A DNA stretch of 54,468 bases from a virus. A model generated the notes under the pieces. It was not told the DNA's origin, did no database searches, and saw nothing but the letters and a program-made list of their open reading frames with translations. The translations under genes and the position numbers were made by a program. Positions 6,772 through 15,480 of the stretch are shown here, one piece after another; within the stretch, counting starts at the first letter, position 1, and each line of letters opens with the position of its first letter. The stretch spans positions 1 through 54,468 of IMG/VR virus record IMGVR_UViG_3300025466_000003; one strand, 5' to 3'.

Positions 6772-8016
6772 ATGACCGCATATGTAAATCCATTTACAGG
6801 CCAAACCATTTCACCGTCACAGGTGGCATATGAGTCTTTGAGCACTGCTACCAGTATTACGCTTAATTGGCCAATAAACGGCACAACCTCTAGTAACGTC
6901 GCCGCCAATATTACAGAAATTACAGCAACAGCATCTGGTGTTGTTATAACCATGCCCCCTGCAATCCAAGTATCCGTTGGCCAAGCCATCATTATTAAGA
7001 ACACTGGATCTACCAATTCTTTCAATGTTGTGGACAATGGTGGAGGGGCAATTGTTACTGTTGCAACAACTCCTGGCGCTAATTCGTATTACATTTATGT
7101 AACCAACAATACGACTACCGCGGGGACGTGGAGTTATGTTGCAATGGGATTGGGTAGTTTCAGTGTTCAAACGTCCAGTATCGCAGGGTATGGGTTGGTA
7201 TCCTTTAACAATCAGTTAAATACTCAATATCCAATTACAACTATTAGCTCCAACACTCAGTTGACTTATAGCAACCGGGCTAACTTTTATGTATGGACTG
7301 GTGGGGCGGGGACGATTACTTTGCCAACATCCGCTAATGCTTCTAATAATTGGTTTGTTATTATTAAAAATAACGGCACTGGAATATTGACAATCAATCC
7401 TTACACAGCTTCTGGAGACACAATTGACAACAATACAAGTCAACAGTTGCAGTTAACTGAGTCTTTGGTTATTGTTTCTAACGGGTCTAATGCGTTTGAT
7501 ACCTTTGGATACGGCAGATCTAATGCTTTTGCTTTTACTGAACTTAGCGTGTCTGTATCTGGTTTATCTACGCTTAGTTTAACTTCCGCTCAGGCATCTA
7601 ACACAATCCAACAATATGTTAGCGCTACCTCAGCTTGCACTGTTACTTTGCCGAGAACTGTGCAGTTGTACACAATTACAAATACGGCTACAAATACTTC
7701 ATATACATTAACTTTTACAACTGGTGTATCTGGTGGTCAAACTGTAACCGTACCCGCCAACTCCACATCTTTACTTGTATGCGACGGTACAAACGTATAC
7801 AACGCAAACACTGTCAATACCACGTCAGCTACAACACTTACGTTATCAGCGGGGTCTGCATCTGCACCTTCTTTAAATGTAACGGGTGGATCTACCACGG
7901 GTATATATTTCCCAAGCACTAGTTCTTTTGCGATTACTTTATCGGGCGTGTCTTCTATGACGCTTTCTTCTCTTGGAGTACAAGCGCCTATTGGTATATC
8001 TGGGGGTACATTTTGA
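6772..8016 (+). CDS. Beta-rich structural protein (fibre/stem-like)
   Basis: This 414-residue protein is almost entirely Ser/Thr/Asn/Gly-rich beta sequence without Cys in the shaft. It has repeats of the kind CTVTLP...YTITNTATNTSYTL that are common in phage fibre shafts and tail stem proteins. The N-terminal MTAYVNPFTGQTISPSQVAYE is the conserved-looking part and may anchor it to the tail. The TGA stop overlaps the TTG start of the next gene. Confidence 0.72.
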   Translation: MTAYVNPFTGQTISPSQVAYESLSTATSITLNWPINGTTSSNVAANITEITATASGVVITMPPAIQVSVGQAIIIKNTGSTNSFNVVDNGGGAIVTVATTPGANSYYIYVTNNTTTAGTWSYVAMGLGSFSVQTSSIAGYGLVSFNNQLNTQYPITTISSNTQLTYSNRANFYVWTGGAGTITLPTSANASNNWFVIIKNNGTGILTINPYTASGDTIDNNTSQQLQLTESLVIVSNGSNAFDTFGYGRSNAFAFTELSVSVSGLSTLSLTSAQASNTIQQYVSATSACTVTLPRTVQLYTITNTATNTSYTLTFTTGVSGGQTVTVPANSTSLLVCDGTNVYNANTVNTTSATTLTLSAGSASAPSLNVTGGSTTGIYFPSTSSFAITLSGVSSMTLSSLGVQAPIGISGGTF

Positions 8017-10274
8017 CCTTAAAGGTTGCGCTCCTCAACATCAACCCTGGCATACAAAGGGATGGAACTCAATTCGCCTCTCCAAGTTATGTGGATGGGC
8101 AATGGGTAAGATTTCAAAGATCTAGGCCAAGGAAGATTGGAGGGTACAACGGTATATTCTTAAATGCGCCGAATATATCCAGAGGCATGATTATGCAGTC
8201 TCAAGCGGGTATTAACTATCTATACTCTGGAGATTCAAATTATTTAAGTGGTTGGCAAACAGGGAACAGTACGGCATCGGGATCTGGTCCAACAAATATT
8301 ACTTTAAATAATTTTACGGCTGATCCTACAAACTTATGGCAATTTGACATTGGTTTTGATCCAAACGGCTCAAATGTACTTAACATCATTGCTCATCCAG
8401 GCTTAAATTTAACTAATATTGACAATATCAGCCCTACACCCGTATTGACTGGTACATTTCCTTATGGAACTCTTAGCCAAGTTGGTATTTTTACTAGAGG
8501 TTGTTTTACATACGGGAATATAGCAATTATTGGAAGTGCTGACTATAGGGTTGGTATTAATCAAACATTGAGTGGTTCTGCTGTTACCTTGGGGACGACG
8601 GTGGTTGCCAACTCGTTTGGAGCGGGGCCAACGGTTTATTCTGCCGTAACGATTGGCGGATACATTTCTGGAACTACGTTGACCGTTACTTCTGTAGTTG
8701 GCGCCATTTATGTTGGCCAACCTATAACGGGTAGTTTAGGAGTAAACGTGACGGCAGGGACTGTTATTACAGCCGTAGGAACTGGTACTGGTGGGATAGG
8801 TACTTATACAGTAAACAACTCTCAAACAATTGGAAGTTCTGGTACAAATGCTTCCTTTACGGGTGGTCCTTGCACTGTATTTACCACTTCTGCAAACCTT
8901 ACAACCAACTTGTCTTCTGCAACAACAATTACATTCAATAACAACATATCTGTGAGTGGTGGGACTTGTATGCTTTACCCTTATTTGTTTGTTTATGGGA
9001 GTAATGGGTTGATACAGAATAGTGCGGCGGGGGACTTTACCAATTGGGTTTCTACAGACGCAAATGCAAACAATGTATCTGGAACAAAAGTTGTTAAGGG
9101 AGTTCCTTTAAGGGGTGGTACAACGTCCCCTGCCGGACTTTTCTGGTCACTAGATCAATTGACTAGGGTGACTTATTCTCCTCAGACCATAGGCACCGCT
9201 ACGCTTTATTGGAGATATGACATTATCTCTACCTCAATCACAATTATGTCGTCCAACTGTGTTGTTGAGTACGATGGTCTTTATTATTGGATTGGAATAG
9301 ATAGGTTTTTTGTTTACAACGGTGTAGTACAAGAAATTATAAATAATACGAATTTGAACTATTTCTTCGATAACATTAACTTTTCTCAACGCCAAAAGGT
9401 TTGGGGAACTAAAGTTACAAGATGGGGTGAGGTTTGGTGGTTTTACCCAAAGGGTAATGCAACCGAATGTACTGATGCTATTATTTATAATGTCCGTGAT
9501 AAGATATGGTATGACGCAGGCCAAGCCTATGGTGCTCAGAGATCAGCAGGGGTATTTTCTGAGGTCTTCCCTTACCCTGTTTGGGCGGGGAATACCATTA
9601 CTGGATACCAAATTGCAACTGCCTCGGTCACATTTGGGGGTACCAACTATACCGTTGGAGACACAATAAATGTGGTTGGAAGCAGTGGACAACCTGCTAT
9701 TTTGTCAGTTGCAACTGTCTCAAGCGGTGTAGTTGTTACTTTAAACGTGGTGACTGGTGGTAATTATTCATCATCTTTAACTGGTGGAACTTTAGCAACT
9801 TCTAACAGATCTGTAGCCAATCCCAATGCCACTGGTCTTACGGTGAATATAACCACAAACTCTTTTTATACTTTGTGGCAACATGAAGTGGGCAAAGACC
9901 AAGTTTACTTAACAAATGTTGATTCTATTAACTCTTACTTTGAGACCAATTCAATAGGATTTGTGGGTGGTGGTCTTGGAGCACAACAACTTATAAACGA
10001 TAATAAATGGATTAGGCTTGAAAGATTTGAGCCTGACTTTGTTCAATCTGGTCAAATGTCATTGACAATAACTGGTAAGGGTTATGCGGATGACATCAAT
10101 ATTGTTTCTGCGCCTTACGTCTTTACGTCATCAACTTTGAAAATTGACATGAAAGAGCAAAGACGTGAGATGAGGCTCAGGATCACGAGCAACGACTTTG
10201 GTGGTGATTATCAACTGGGTAATTGCTTACTGAGCGTGGATATGGGTGATGAGCGTTCTACAGGATCACCGTAA
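8013..10274 (+). CDS. Large tail hub/stabilisation-like structural protein
   Basis: This 753-residue protein starts at a TTG (8013) that overlaps the previous stop; GGGGG lies 7 bases upstream and supports this start. The N-terminus GTQFASPSYVDGQWVRFQRSRPRKIGGY matches a motif seen in packed tail proteins of podovirus-type phages, including gp10-like hub proteins. A long beta region follows, with an insertion-like low-complexity stretch (about 190-300). The C-terminal 150 residues contain TLKIDMKEQRREMRLRITSNDFGGDYQLG, a typical end for this protein class. It probably forms the tail hub or plug; assignment is by motif only. Confidence 0.7.
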   Translation: MTLKVALLNINPGIQRDGTQFASPSYVDGQWVRFQRSRPRKIGGYNGIFLNAPNISRGMIMQSQAGINYLYSGDSNYLSGWQTGNSTASGSGPTNITLNNFTADPTNLWQFDIGFDPNGSNVLNIIAHPGLNLTNIDNISPTPVLTGTFPYGTLSQVGIFTRGCFTYGNIAIIGSADYRVGINQTLSGSAVTLGTTVVANSFGAGPTVYSAVTIGGYISGTTLTVTSVVGAIYVGQPITGSLGVNVTAGTVITAVGTGTGGIGTYTVNNSQTIGSSGTNASFTGGPCTVFTTSANLTTNLSSATTITFNNNISVSGGTCMLYPYLFVYGSNGLIQNSAAGDFTNWVSTDANANNVSGTKVVKGVPLRGGTTSPAGLFWSLDQLTRVTYSPQTIGTATLYWRYDIISTSITIMSSNCVVEYDGLYYWIGIDRFFVYNGVVQEIINNTNLNYFFDNINFSQRQKVWGTKVTRWGEVWWFYPKGNATECTDAIIYNVRDKIWYDAGQAYGAQRSAGVFSEVFPYPVWAGNTITGYQIATASVTFGGTNYTVGDTINVVGSSGQPAILSVATVSSGVVVTLNVVTGGNYSSSLTGGTLATSNRSVANPNATGLTVNITTNSFYTLWQHEVGKDQVYLTNVDSINSYFETNSIGFVGGGLGAQQLINDNKWIRLERFEPDFVQSGQMSLTITGKGYADDINIVSAPYVFTSSTLKIDMKEQRREMRLRITSNDFGGDYQLGNCLLSVDMGDERSTGSP

Positions 10275-10528
10275 TGTCAACCACATTTGATCCTCGAGGA
10301 ATGACTTGGGACTATTGGTGTGCATCAATGGCTCAGCAATTTGCGTCTAATCAATTGGGAACAGTTCCAGAAGAGAATTGGCAAGACTGGGCCTCTGGTA
10401 TGCAAGGCATTGGATACTTTGTACAAAGTGGTATACCTGACCCTAGGGGTTATTCTAGATGGCAAGACTGGGCGCAAAACTTAGTTGGAATCATGAGTAT
10501 TGCTCAAAACCAAGAAAGCGTATATTGA
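10274..10528 (+). CDS. Small Trp-rich structural-region protein
   Basis: This 84-residue protein has seven Trp residues, several in repeated WQDWA contexts (PEENWQDWASGMQG and SRWQDWAQNLVG), suggesting an internal duplication of a short helical unit. Its ATG overlaps the last base of the hub gene. It is likely a minor virion component or a chaperone for the neighbouring hub protein. The family is not recognised. Confidence 0.7.
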   Translation: MSTTFDPRGMTWDYWCASMAQQFASNQLGTVPEENWQDWASGMQGIGYFVQSGIPDPRGYSRWQDWAQNLVGIMSIAQNQESVY

Positions 10529-10529
10529 T

Positions 10530-12776
10530 ATGGCCACAAATCCTGTATCCCAATCTGTAATTGACCAGTTCAATAATCAGTTGGCTGTCATAGTAAGAAG
10601 CAATAACGCTGCTAATCCAGACAGCAATGAAACTGTTTCCAATCCATCTCCGTTGAGTATTGGTCAAGCAATTGATACCAGTCAAATAACACCTGCGCAG
10701 TACAGTAGTTTTAGTGGGGTAGACCCAACAACTGCTCAACAAATGTACGAAACTGCCAATCCAGAGGGCAGATATTCAAATCAAACAATACCTGGCACGC
10801 AAACTACTTGGTCATCTCTTGCGTCAACGCCTGGTTTGTATGATTATATTAAGACAGGTTCTAATCAAACGGATGCGGATGGCAATTCTTTGCCCGATTC
10901 ACAGACACCTGCTCAAGCTCTTGCAAAAGCCATGCAAGATCCAAAATCTTTTGTAAAAGATTATTTACAAAATCAAATTGAAAATATTGTTGTTGGGACA
11001 GGTTTTGGTTCTTTAACATCAGTTGCAAAAGATGAACTTACTGCAAATTATCAAAATGCAATTGCTTACCTTGGTCAAAATGGCGTACCTGTAAACGATA
11101 TACAAACACTTACTAATAATGCAATAGGCGATGGTAACAATAAAGTTGCATATTACAATGCTAACAATAATGGTGGTTTTGTAAATAATTTAGTAAATTC
11201 AATTGCAAGTCCTCAAGGGATTGCTGCTATTGTTGCAAACACAGTTTTACCAGGATCTGGAGCTTTTATTCCTCTTGCTTCTGCAGTACTTAGTGGCAAA
11301 CAAAATTTAACGCAACCTTTAGAAAATTTAGCAATAAGTGGTGTTATTAATGGAACTGACTTTGGATCAAACATTAATAATAGTATTGCAAGTAATATTA
11401 CTAGCTTAACTGGGATACCTTCCAGTATTGCTAAAAATATTGCTACTGGAACATTATCTACAGTAGGTGGTTTGGCGTCTGGTCAAAATATAGATAATTC
11501 TGTAGCACAAGGAGTAACAAGTGGGTTGTCTTCTGCAATTACTCCATCAAATAATAGTAGTTCTGGATCAACAACAACTACTGCTCCTTTGAGTAGTACA
11601 TCTCCAATTGCTTCTACATTAGAGAGTGCAACTGCGCCAACCAATACTTCTGGCGCTTTAACGCAGATTAACGCAGGGAGTGGGTCTAGCAATACTTTGC
11701 CAATAAGCGCTTCTACTGGTGCAATTGATTTAACCGATCCTAGTTTAAATGTATCTCAAATTGCAAATAATGTTGCTAGTGGTTCTGGAACTACTCAGCC
11801 AACTATCAATGATACTTTGCAAGAAATCAATCCTACTGTTGCTTCTGGTAATCCTGCTTTAACTACACAAATATTACCATCTGCAACAGATGTAATCAAA
11901 ACAGTTAATAATTTTGATGGTACATCTACCGTAACTTATGCTGATGGAAGTACTAAAAATATAGAGACTCCTAATACATCTTCGGCAACCAGTTCTAATC
12001 CAAGTTCTAACGGCGGACTTTCAATAACAGTTCCAACAAGTTCTAGCGGTTCAGGAACACCTACTGGTTCTGGGAAAACTGGTGCTTTGCCATCTACTAG
12101 TTCTACTGGTTCTACTGGTTCTACTGGTTCTACTGGTTCTATTAATCCATCTTCTCCACTCACTTCAACTCTTTTATCTACAGGTGAAGTTTTGAGCAAA
12201 TCCCCTCTTGAGCAAGCATTGAATGCTGATCAAACATCAGTTGCACCTACTTATTTAAATCAATTGATTAGTCAATCATCAACTTATCAACCCGTAAGTG
12301 AGGGATCTTCCGACATCAAAGGATTTAAAGAAGGTGGATCTATTTCCCATATACCTGAGTTTATTACAGGCCATAGTGGCCATTATGCCGAGGGGCGTGG
12401 TACAGGCCAATCTGACGACATCCCTGCCCTTTTAAAGGACGGTGACTATGTAATGGACGCCGATGTTGTTTCAGGCTTTGGAGACGGGTCTAGCAAGGCG
12501 GGGGCTGAAGTTTTGAGTAAGTTTATGGATGGAATAGATCATAAACATTATGAAAATTATTCTTCTGGTGGTCACATCAACGCAATGATTGCTGATGGAG
12601 AATTTGTATTTCCTTCATCTTTTGTAACAGCTATTGGTGGTGGATCAAACAAAAAAGGGGCGGAAAAACTTGACAAAATGAGAGAAGCCATTCGTGAACA
12701 CAAGAGATCTGCATCAACCAATACAATACCAGCAAAGGCTAAAAGTCCTTTGTCTTATCTGAAAGGTAAAAAATGA
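10530..12776 (+). CDS. Large probable ejection/minor virion protein with repeated C-terminal GG modules
   Basis: The ATG at 10530 gives 748 residues. The first 300 are helical and Ala/Asn-rich with a hydrophobic, Gly-rich centre; residues about 330-600 are Ser/Thr/Gly low complexity, including a four-copy 9-base repeat. The C-terminal 150 residues hold two copies of a module: SDDIPALLKDGDYVMDADVV...GDGSSKAGAEVL and NAMIADGEFVFPSSFV...GGGSNKKGAEKL. This module is frequent in phage virion proteins but has no known activity. The position before two further ejection-like proteins suggests an internal virion protein. It overlaps the next gene by 4 bases. Confidence 0.7.
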   Translation: MATNPVSQSVIDQFNNQLAVIVRSNNAANPDSNETVSNPSPLSIGQAIDTSQITPAQYSSFSGVDPTTAQQMYETANPEGRYSNQTIPGTQTTWSSLASTPGLYDYIKTGSNQTDADGNSLPDSQTPAQALAKAMQDPKSFVKDYLQNQIENIVVGTGFGSLTSVAKDELTANYQNAIAYLGQNGVPVNDIQTLTNNAIGDGNNKVAYYNANNNGGFVNNLVNSIASPQGIAAIVANTVLPGSGAFIPLASAVLSGKQNLTQPLENLAISGVINGTDFGSNINNSIASNITSLTGIPSSIAKNIATGTLSTVGGLASGQNIDNSVAQGVTSGLSSAITPSNNSSSGSTTTTAPLSSTSPIASTLESATAPTNTSGALTQINAGSGSSNTLPISASTGAIDLTDPSLNVSQIANNVASGSGTTQPTINDTLQEINPTVASGNPALTTQILPSATDVIKTVNNFDGTSTVTYADGSTKNIETPNTSSATSSNPSSNGGLSITVPTSSSGSGTPTGSGKTGALPSTSSTGSTGSTGSTGSINPSSPLTSTLLSTGEVLSKSPLEQALNADQTSVAPTYLNQLISQSSTYQPVSEGSSDIKGFKEGGSISHIPEFITGHSGHYAEGRGTGQSDDIPALLKDGDYVMDADVVSGFGDGSSKAGAEVLSKFMDGIDHKHYENYSSGGHINAMIADGEFVFPSSFVTAIGGGSNKKGAEKLDKMREAIREHKRSASTNTIPAKAKSPLSYLKGKK
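12101..12136 (+). repeat. Four tandem copies of a 9-base unit
   Basis: TTCTACTGG is repeated four times without mismatch inside the Ser/Thr/Gly-rich linker of the 748-residue protein, encoding (GST)-type tripeptides. Repeats like this expand and contract by slippage, so the linker length may vary between relatives. Confidence 0.9.
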
Positions 12777-13849
12777 CTACTTCATCTACAAGTACTGCGC
12801 CTGTTTCAACAAATTTAAACCCAACACCCACGTGTTTGGGTACAGCTAGTAGTGGAGGAGGGGGGACGCTTACTCAAGGAGGAGTATTGCCTTCGGTAAC
12901 AACTACCCAAAAAGGAGCCACATCTGCGCCTTCTTTTTACATGAATCAGTTGAATCAGATGGCGACGTGTGCTCAGAAGGCGGCGGGGGAGGCGTTGTCA
13001 AATGGAGCACCTGGCGCTCAGCCTTTGCAAACATTGGCATTTCAAAACGCGACTAATAATGCGGGGAATTACCAACCAGAACTGAATTCCGCTCAGGCAA
13101 CGGCCAACTCCGCTGCAGGTTCATGCATATCCTCAATGGCTCAAAAATACATGAATCCTTATGTTAACTGTGTAGTTAACTCAATAGGAAATCTTGGCCA
13201 AAACAACATTAATTCAGTTTTGGCGCCTCAAGCTACAGCAGGCATTATAGGAAGTGGCCAATTCGGTTCACAAAGGGGTGCGGGGGCGCTTGGATCGGTA
13301 TTGGCTAACGCAGAGCAAGGCATTACCGCTCAACAAGGTTGTGCGCTTCAAAAAGGCTATACACAAGCCCTTTGTTCTGCTAACAAACAAGTAATTAATC
13401 AAATCAACGCGGCGAAGACCCAAGGTTGTCTAGCAACGGCTCAGAATAATTTAAATATTGCTTGCTCTAAGAATTTAGCTGCGCTTGGTTGTCAACAATA
13501 CAAACTTGCTCAAAATCAAGCCATGTTTCCACTTTGTGTACTCAAGGCTGAGGGTTGTGCAATCCGTGGATTTAGCATTCCAACAGCAACGAGTTGCATT
13601 AAAACAGGACCCTTGCCTGGTGCTTATGCAACGTCTCCTCTTGCGACTGCAAGTGGAGTGGCAAGTACTCTTGCGGGGGCGCTTAGTACGGACGCGGGTA
13701 AAGCATTTTTATCATCCATTAAATGTACTTCTAAAAGTCTTTATGATTATTTAACTAGTAAAAACCCTGGTGCAATTGGAAGTGGATGTTTAGATCAAGG
13801 AACAAAATCTGGCGGTGGAACTGGATGTCAATATTGTGGGACCACTTGA
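12773..13849 (+). CDS. Cys-rich probable internal virion/DNA ejection protein
   Basis: This 358-residue protein has the architecture of a phage virion protein: a helical N-terminal region with SFYMNQLNQMATCAQKAAGEAL, then KYMNPYVNCVVNSIGNLGQN and APQATAGIIGSGQFGSQRGA, a conserved-looking block around residues 150-175. The oddity is 16 cysteines, mostly spaced along predicted helices, ending in GCQYCGTT. The gene is coupled to the previous one (ATGA) and followed by two more large helical genes. It is likely injected or packed inside the capsid; the role of the cysteines is unknown. Confidence 0.68.
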   Translation: MTTSSTSTAPVSTNLNPTPTCLGTASSGGGGTLTQGGVLPSVTTTQKGATSAPSFYMNQLNQMATCAQKAAGEALSNGAPGAQPLQTLAFQNATNNAGNYQPELNSAQATANSAAGSCISSMAQKYMNPYVNCVVNSIGNLGQNNINSVLAPQATAGIIGSGQFGSQRGAGALGSVLANAEQGITAQQGCALQKGYTQALCSANKQVINQINAAKTQGCLATAQNNLNIACSKNLAALGCQQYKLAQNQAMFPLCVLKAEGCAIRGFSIPTATSCIKTGPLPGAYATSPLATASGVASTLAGALSTDAGKAFLSSIKCTSKSLYDYLTSKNPGAIGSGCLDQGTKSGGGTGCQYCGTT

Positions 13850-13878
13850 AGCAATAATTTAATAAGAAAGAATACATC

Positions 13879-15480
13879 ATGGCATATATGGGCGCTCTTA
13901 GTCAAGCTAATCCTAACCCTCAAAAGGGGGACAACTTTACTTCAACAGATCCAAAAATGTTGAATTCCACCCCTGAGTTTACCAACTCAACACCACAAGG
14001 ATCAATGCTTGCTTCGCCGTTGTCGCAAGGGCAAGATATATCCAATCCTTTATCACAATCTGAAACGAACAATCCTGTTAAACAACCAGGTCTTAGTGGC
14101 GCCAGTTCTGCCCAAGAAAAGCTAGACAAGGCGTCGCTTGACTTAGAAGCTTTGCTGAGTAAAAAGGGCGGAGATACGCCTTGGTTTAGGATTGCCGCAG
14201 GGTTTCTCAAGCCAACGCGTTCTGGCTCTTTTGGTGAGTCTGTTGGTAACGCCGCAGAAAACATGGCCAACTTCCAAGAAAGTGAAGAAAGCAAAAAAAT
14301 TCCTCTTGCACAAGCCAAGATTGGAGTCTTGCAAAATAAACTTGCTCAGCAAAAAGAATTAGATGTTAGAACATTGCTACCGCATCTTTACACAACAGTC
14401 AAAGATGAGAATGGTATTGATAGAAGTGTATTTAATCCACAAGTTGCTCAACAATTGGGTGGCATTACAGGTGACCCCAAATATCTTGCGATGATCCCAG
14501 AAGAAAATCGTAAAAATCAACTTCAACAATTTAGAAATAATTTGTATAAAAATGAAGATGGCACAAATGGTTTTAATGCAAAAGCCTTTAAACAACTGTA
14601 TTCTATTGATTCAAAAGAAGCACTTGATGCGGTTAAAGCTATTCCTGAAATGCGTAGATATGGGTTGTTGCCTTCAACGGGTGCAGAAGGCACACCTTTT
14701 GACGCTCTTGCATTAACTGCTGAGGGGCCTTTTAAAGCTCAAGCCCAACAACTGGCAGATAGATATAGAAAAGGGTTAATTAAAGATGAAGATGCGGATA
14801 AGATGGCGGGTCAATTGTTAACTTCCATGACCTCGCACATGGACAGAGCGTCTGCTCTTGCACAATCCCAGGCAACTCATTCATTAAGTCGAATCATTGC
14901 TGAAAATTCTCTTGAATTTAGAAAAGAAACAGAGAAAAATAAACGTGAAGATAAACTAACTAAAGAGGAAGATAAACAAAATGAAATTAAAAAGAAGAAT
15001 GAGCAATTAAGAGATGCTCAAGTATCTTCTGCTGATAACACCATTAGGGCTGTTGAAGAACTTAGAAATCACCCTGGCCGTATGACTGGTTTAGAAAATT
15101 ACGATCCTAGACAAGTAATACCTGGCACAAACCAATATGATTTTATTGAAGCTCTTAAAACAGCAAAATCTAATATATTTTCCTCTACCGCTCAAAGCAT
15201 GAAAGGCCTTGGTGCTTTGTCTAATCTTGAGGGAGAAAAATTGTCTGCGCTATATGGTTCGCTTAAACCTGAAATGTCCAAGGCTGCATTTGACAAAACA
15301 TTGGATCAAATAAATAAAATTATGAATGAGCACAAGATTCGTGCTGAGAAGTTAGTGGCTGAGCCACCTAAAGGATCAAAACCAGTTGATCTGGATGAAA
15401 TAGCTATTCAATGGGCTAGGTCAAATCCAAAAAATCCACAATCCAAAGAAATACTTAGATTACATGGACTAACAGAATGA
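13879..15480 (+). CDS. Large helical virion protein (probable internal/ejection protein)
   Basis: This 533-residue protein is highly charged and helical after a disordered, Pro/Ser/Gln-rich N-terminus (1-80). Residues about 335-375 (FRKETEKNKREDKLTKEEDKQNEIKKKNEQLRDAQ) are a clear coiled coil, followed by a compact block with GLENYDPRQVIPGTNQYDFIEALKT, a sequence type common in phage virion proteins next to ejection proteins. The C-terminus has a hydrolase-like linker but no catalytic motif. The stop overlaps the next gene's start by 4 bases. It probably travels with the DNA into the host envelope. Confidence 0.68.
   Translation: MAYMGALSQANPNPQKGDNFTSTDPKMLNSTPEFTNSTPQGSMLASPLSQGQDISNPLSQSETNNPVKQPGLSGASSAQEKLDKASLDLEALLSKKGGDTPWFRIAAGFLKPTRSGSFGESVGNAAENMANFQESEESKKIPLAQAKIGVLQNKLAQQKELDVRTLLPHLYTTVKDENGIDRSVFNPQVAQQLGGITGDPKYLAMIPEENRKNQLQQFRNNLYKNEDGTNGFNAKAFKQLYSIDSKEALDAVKAIPEMRRYGLLPSTGAEGTPFDALALTAEGPFKAQAQQLADRYRKGLIKDEDADKMAGQLLTSMTSHMDRASALAQSQATHSLSRIIAENSLEFRKETEKNKREDKLTKEEDKQNEIKKKNEQLRDAQVSSADNTIRAVEELRNHPGRMTGLENYDPRQVIPGTNQYDFIEALKTAKSNIFSSTAQSMKGLGALSNLEGEKLSALYGSLKPEMSKAAFDKTLDQINKIMNEHKIRAEKLVAEPPKGSKPVDLDEIAIQWARSNPKNPQSKEILRLHGLTE

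Noticed and set aside
12101-12136. CRISPR-like or regulatory array at the 9-base tandem repeat
   Set aside because: The units are perfect, unspaced and in frame with a Ser/Thr/Gly linker, so this is coding low complexity.
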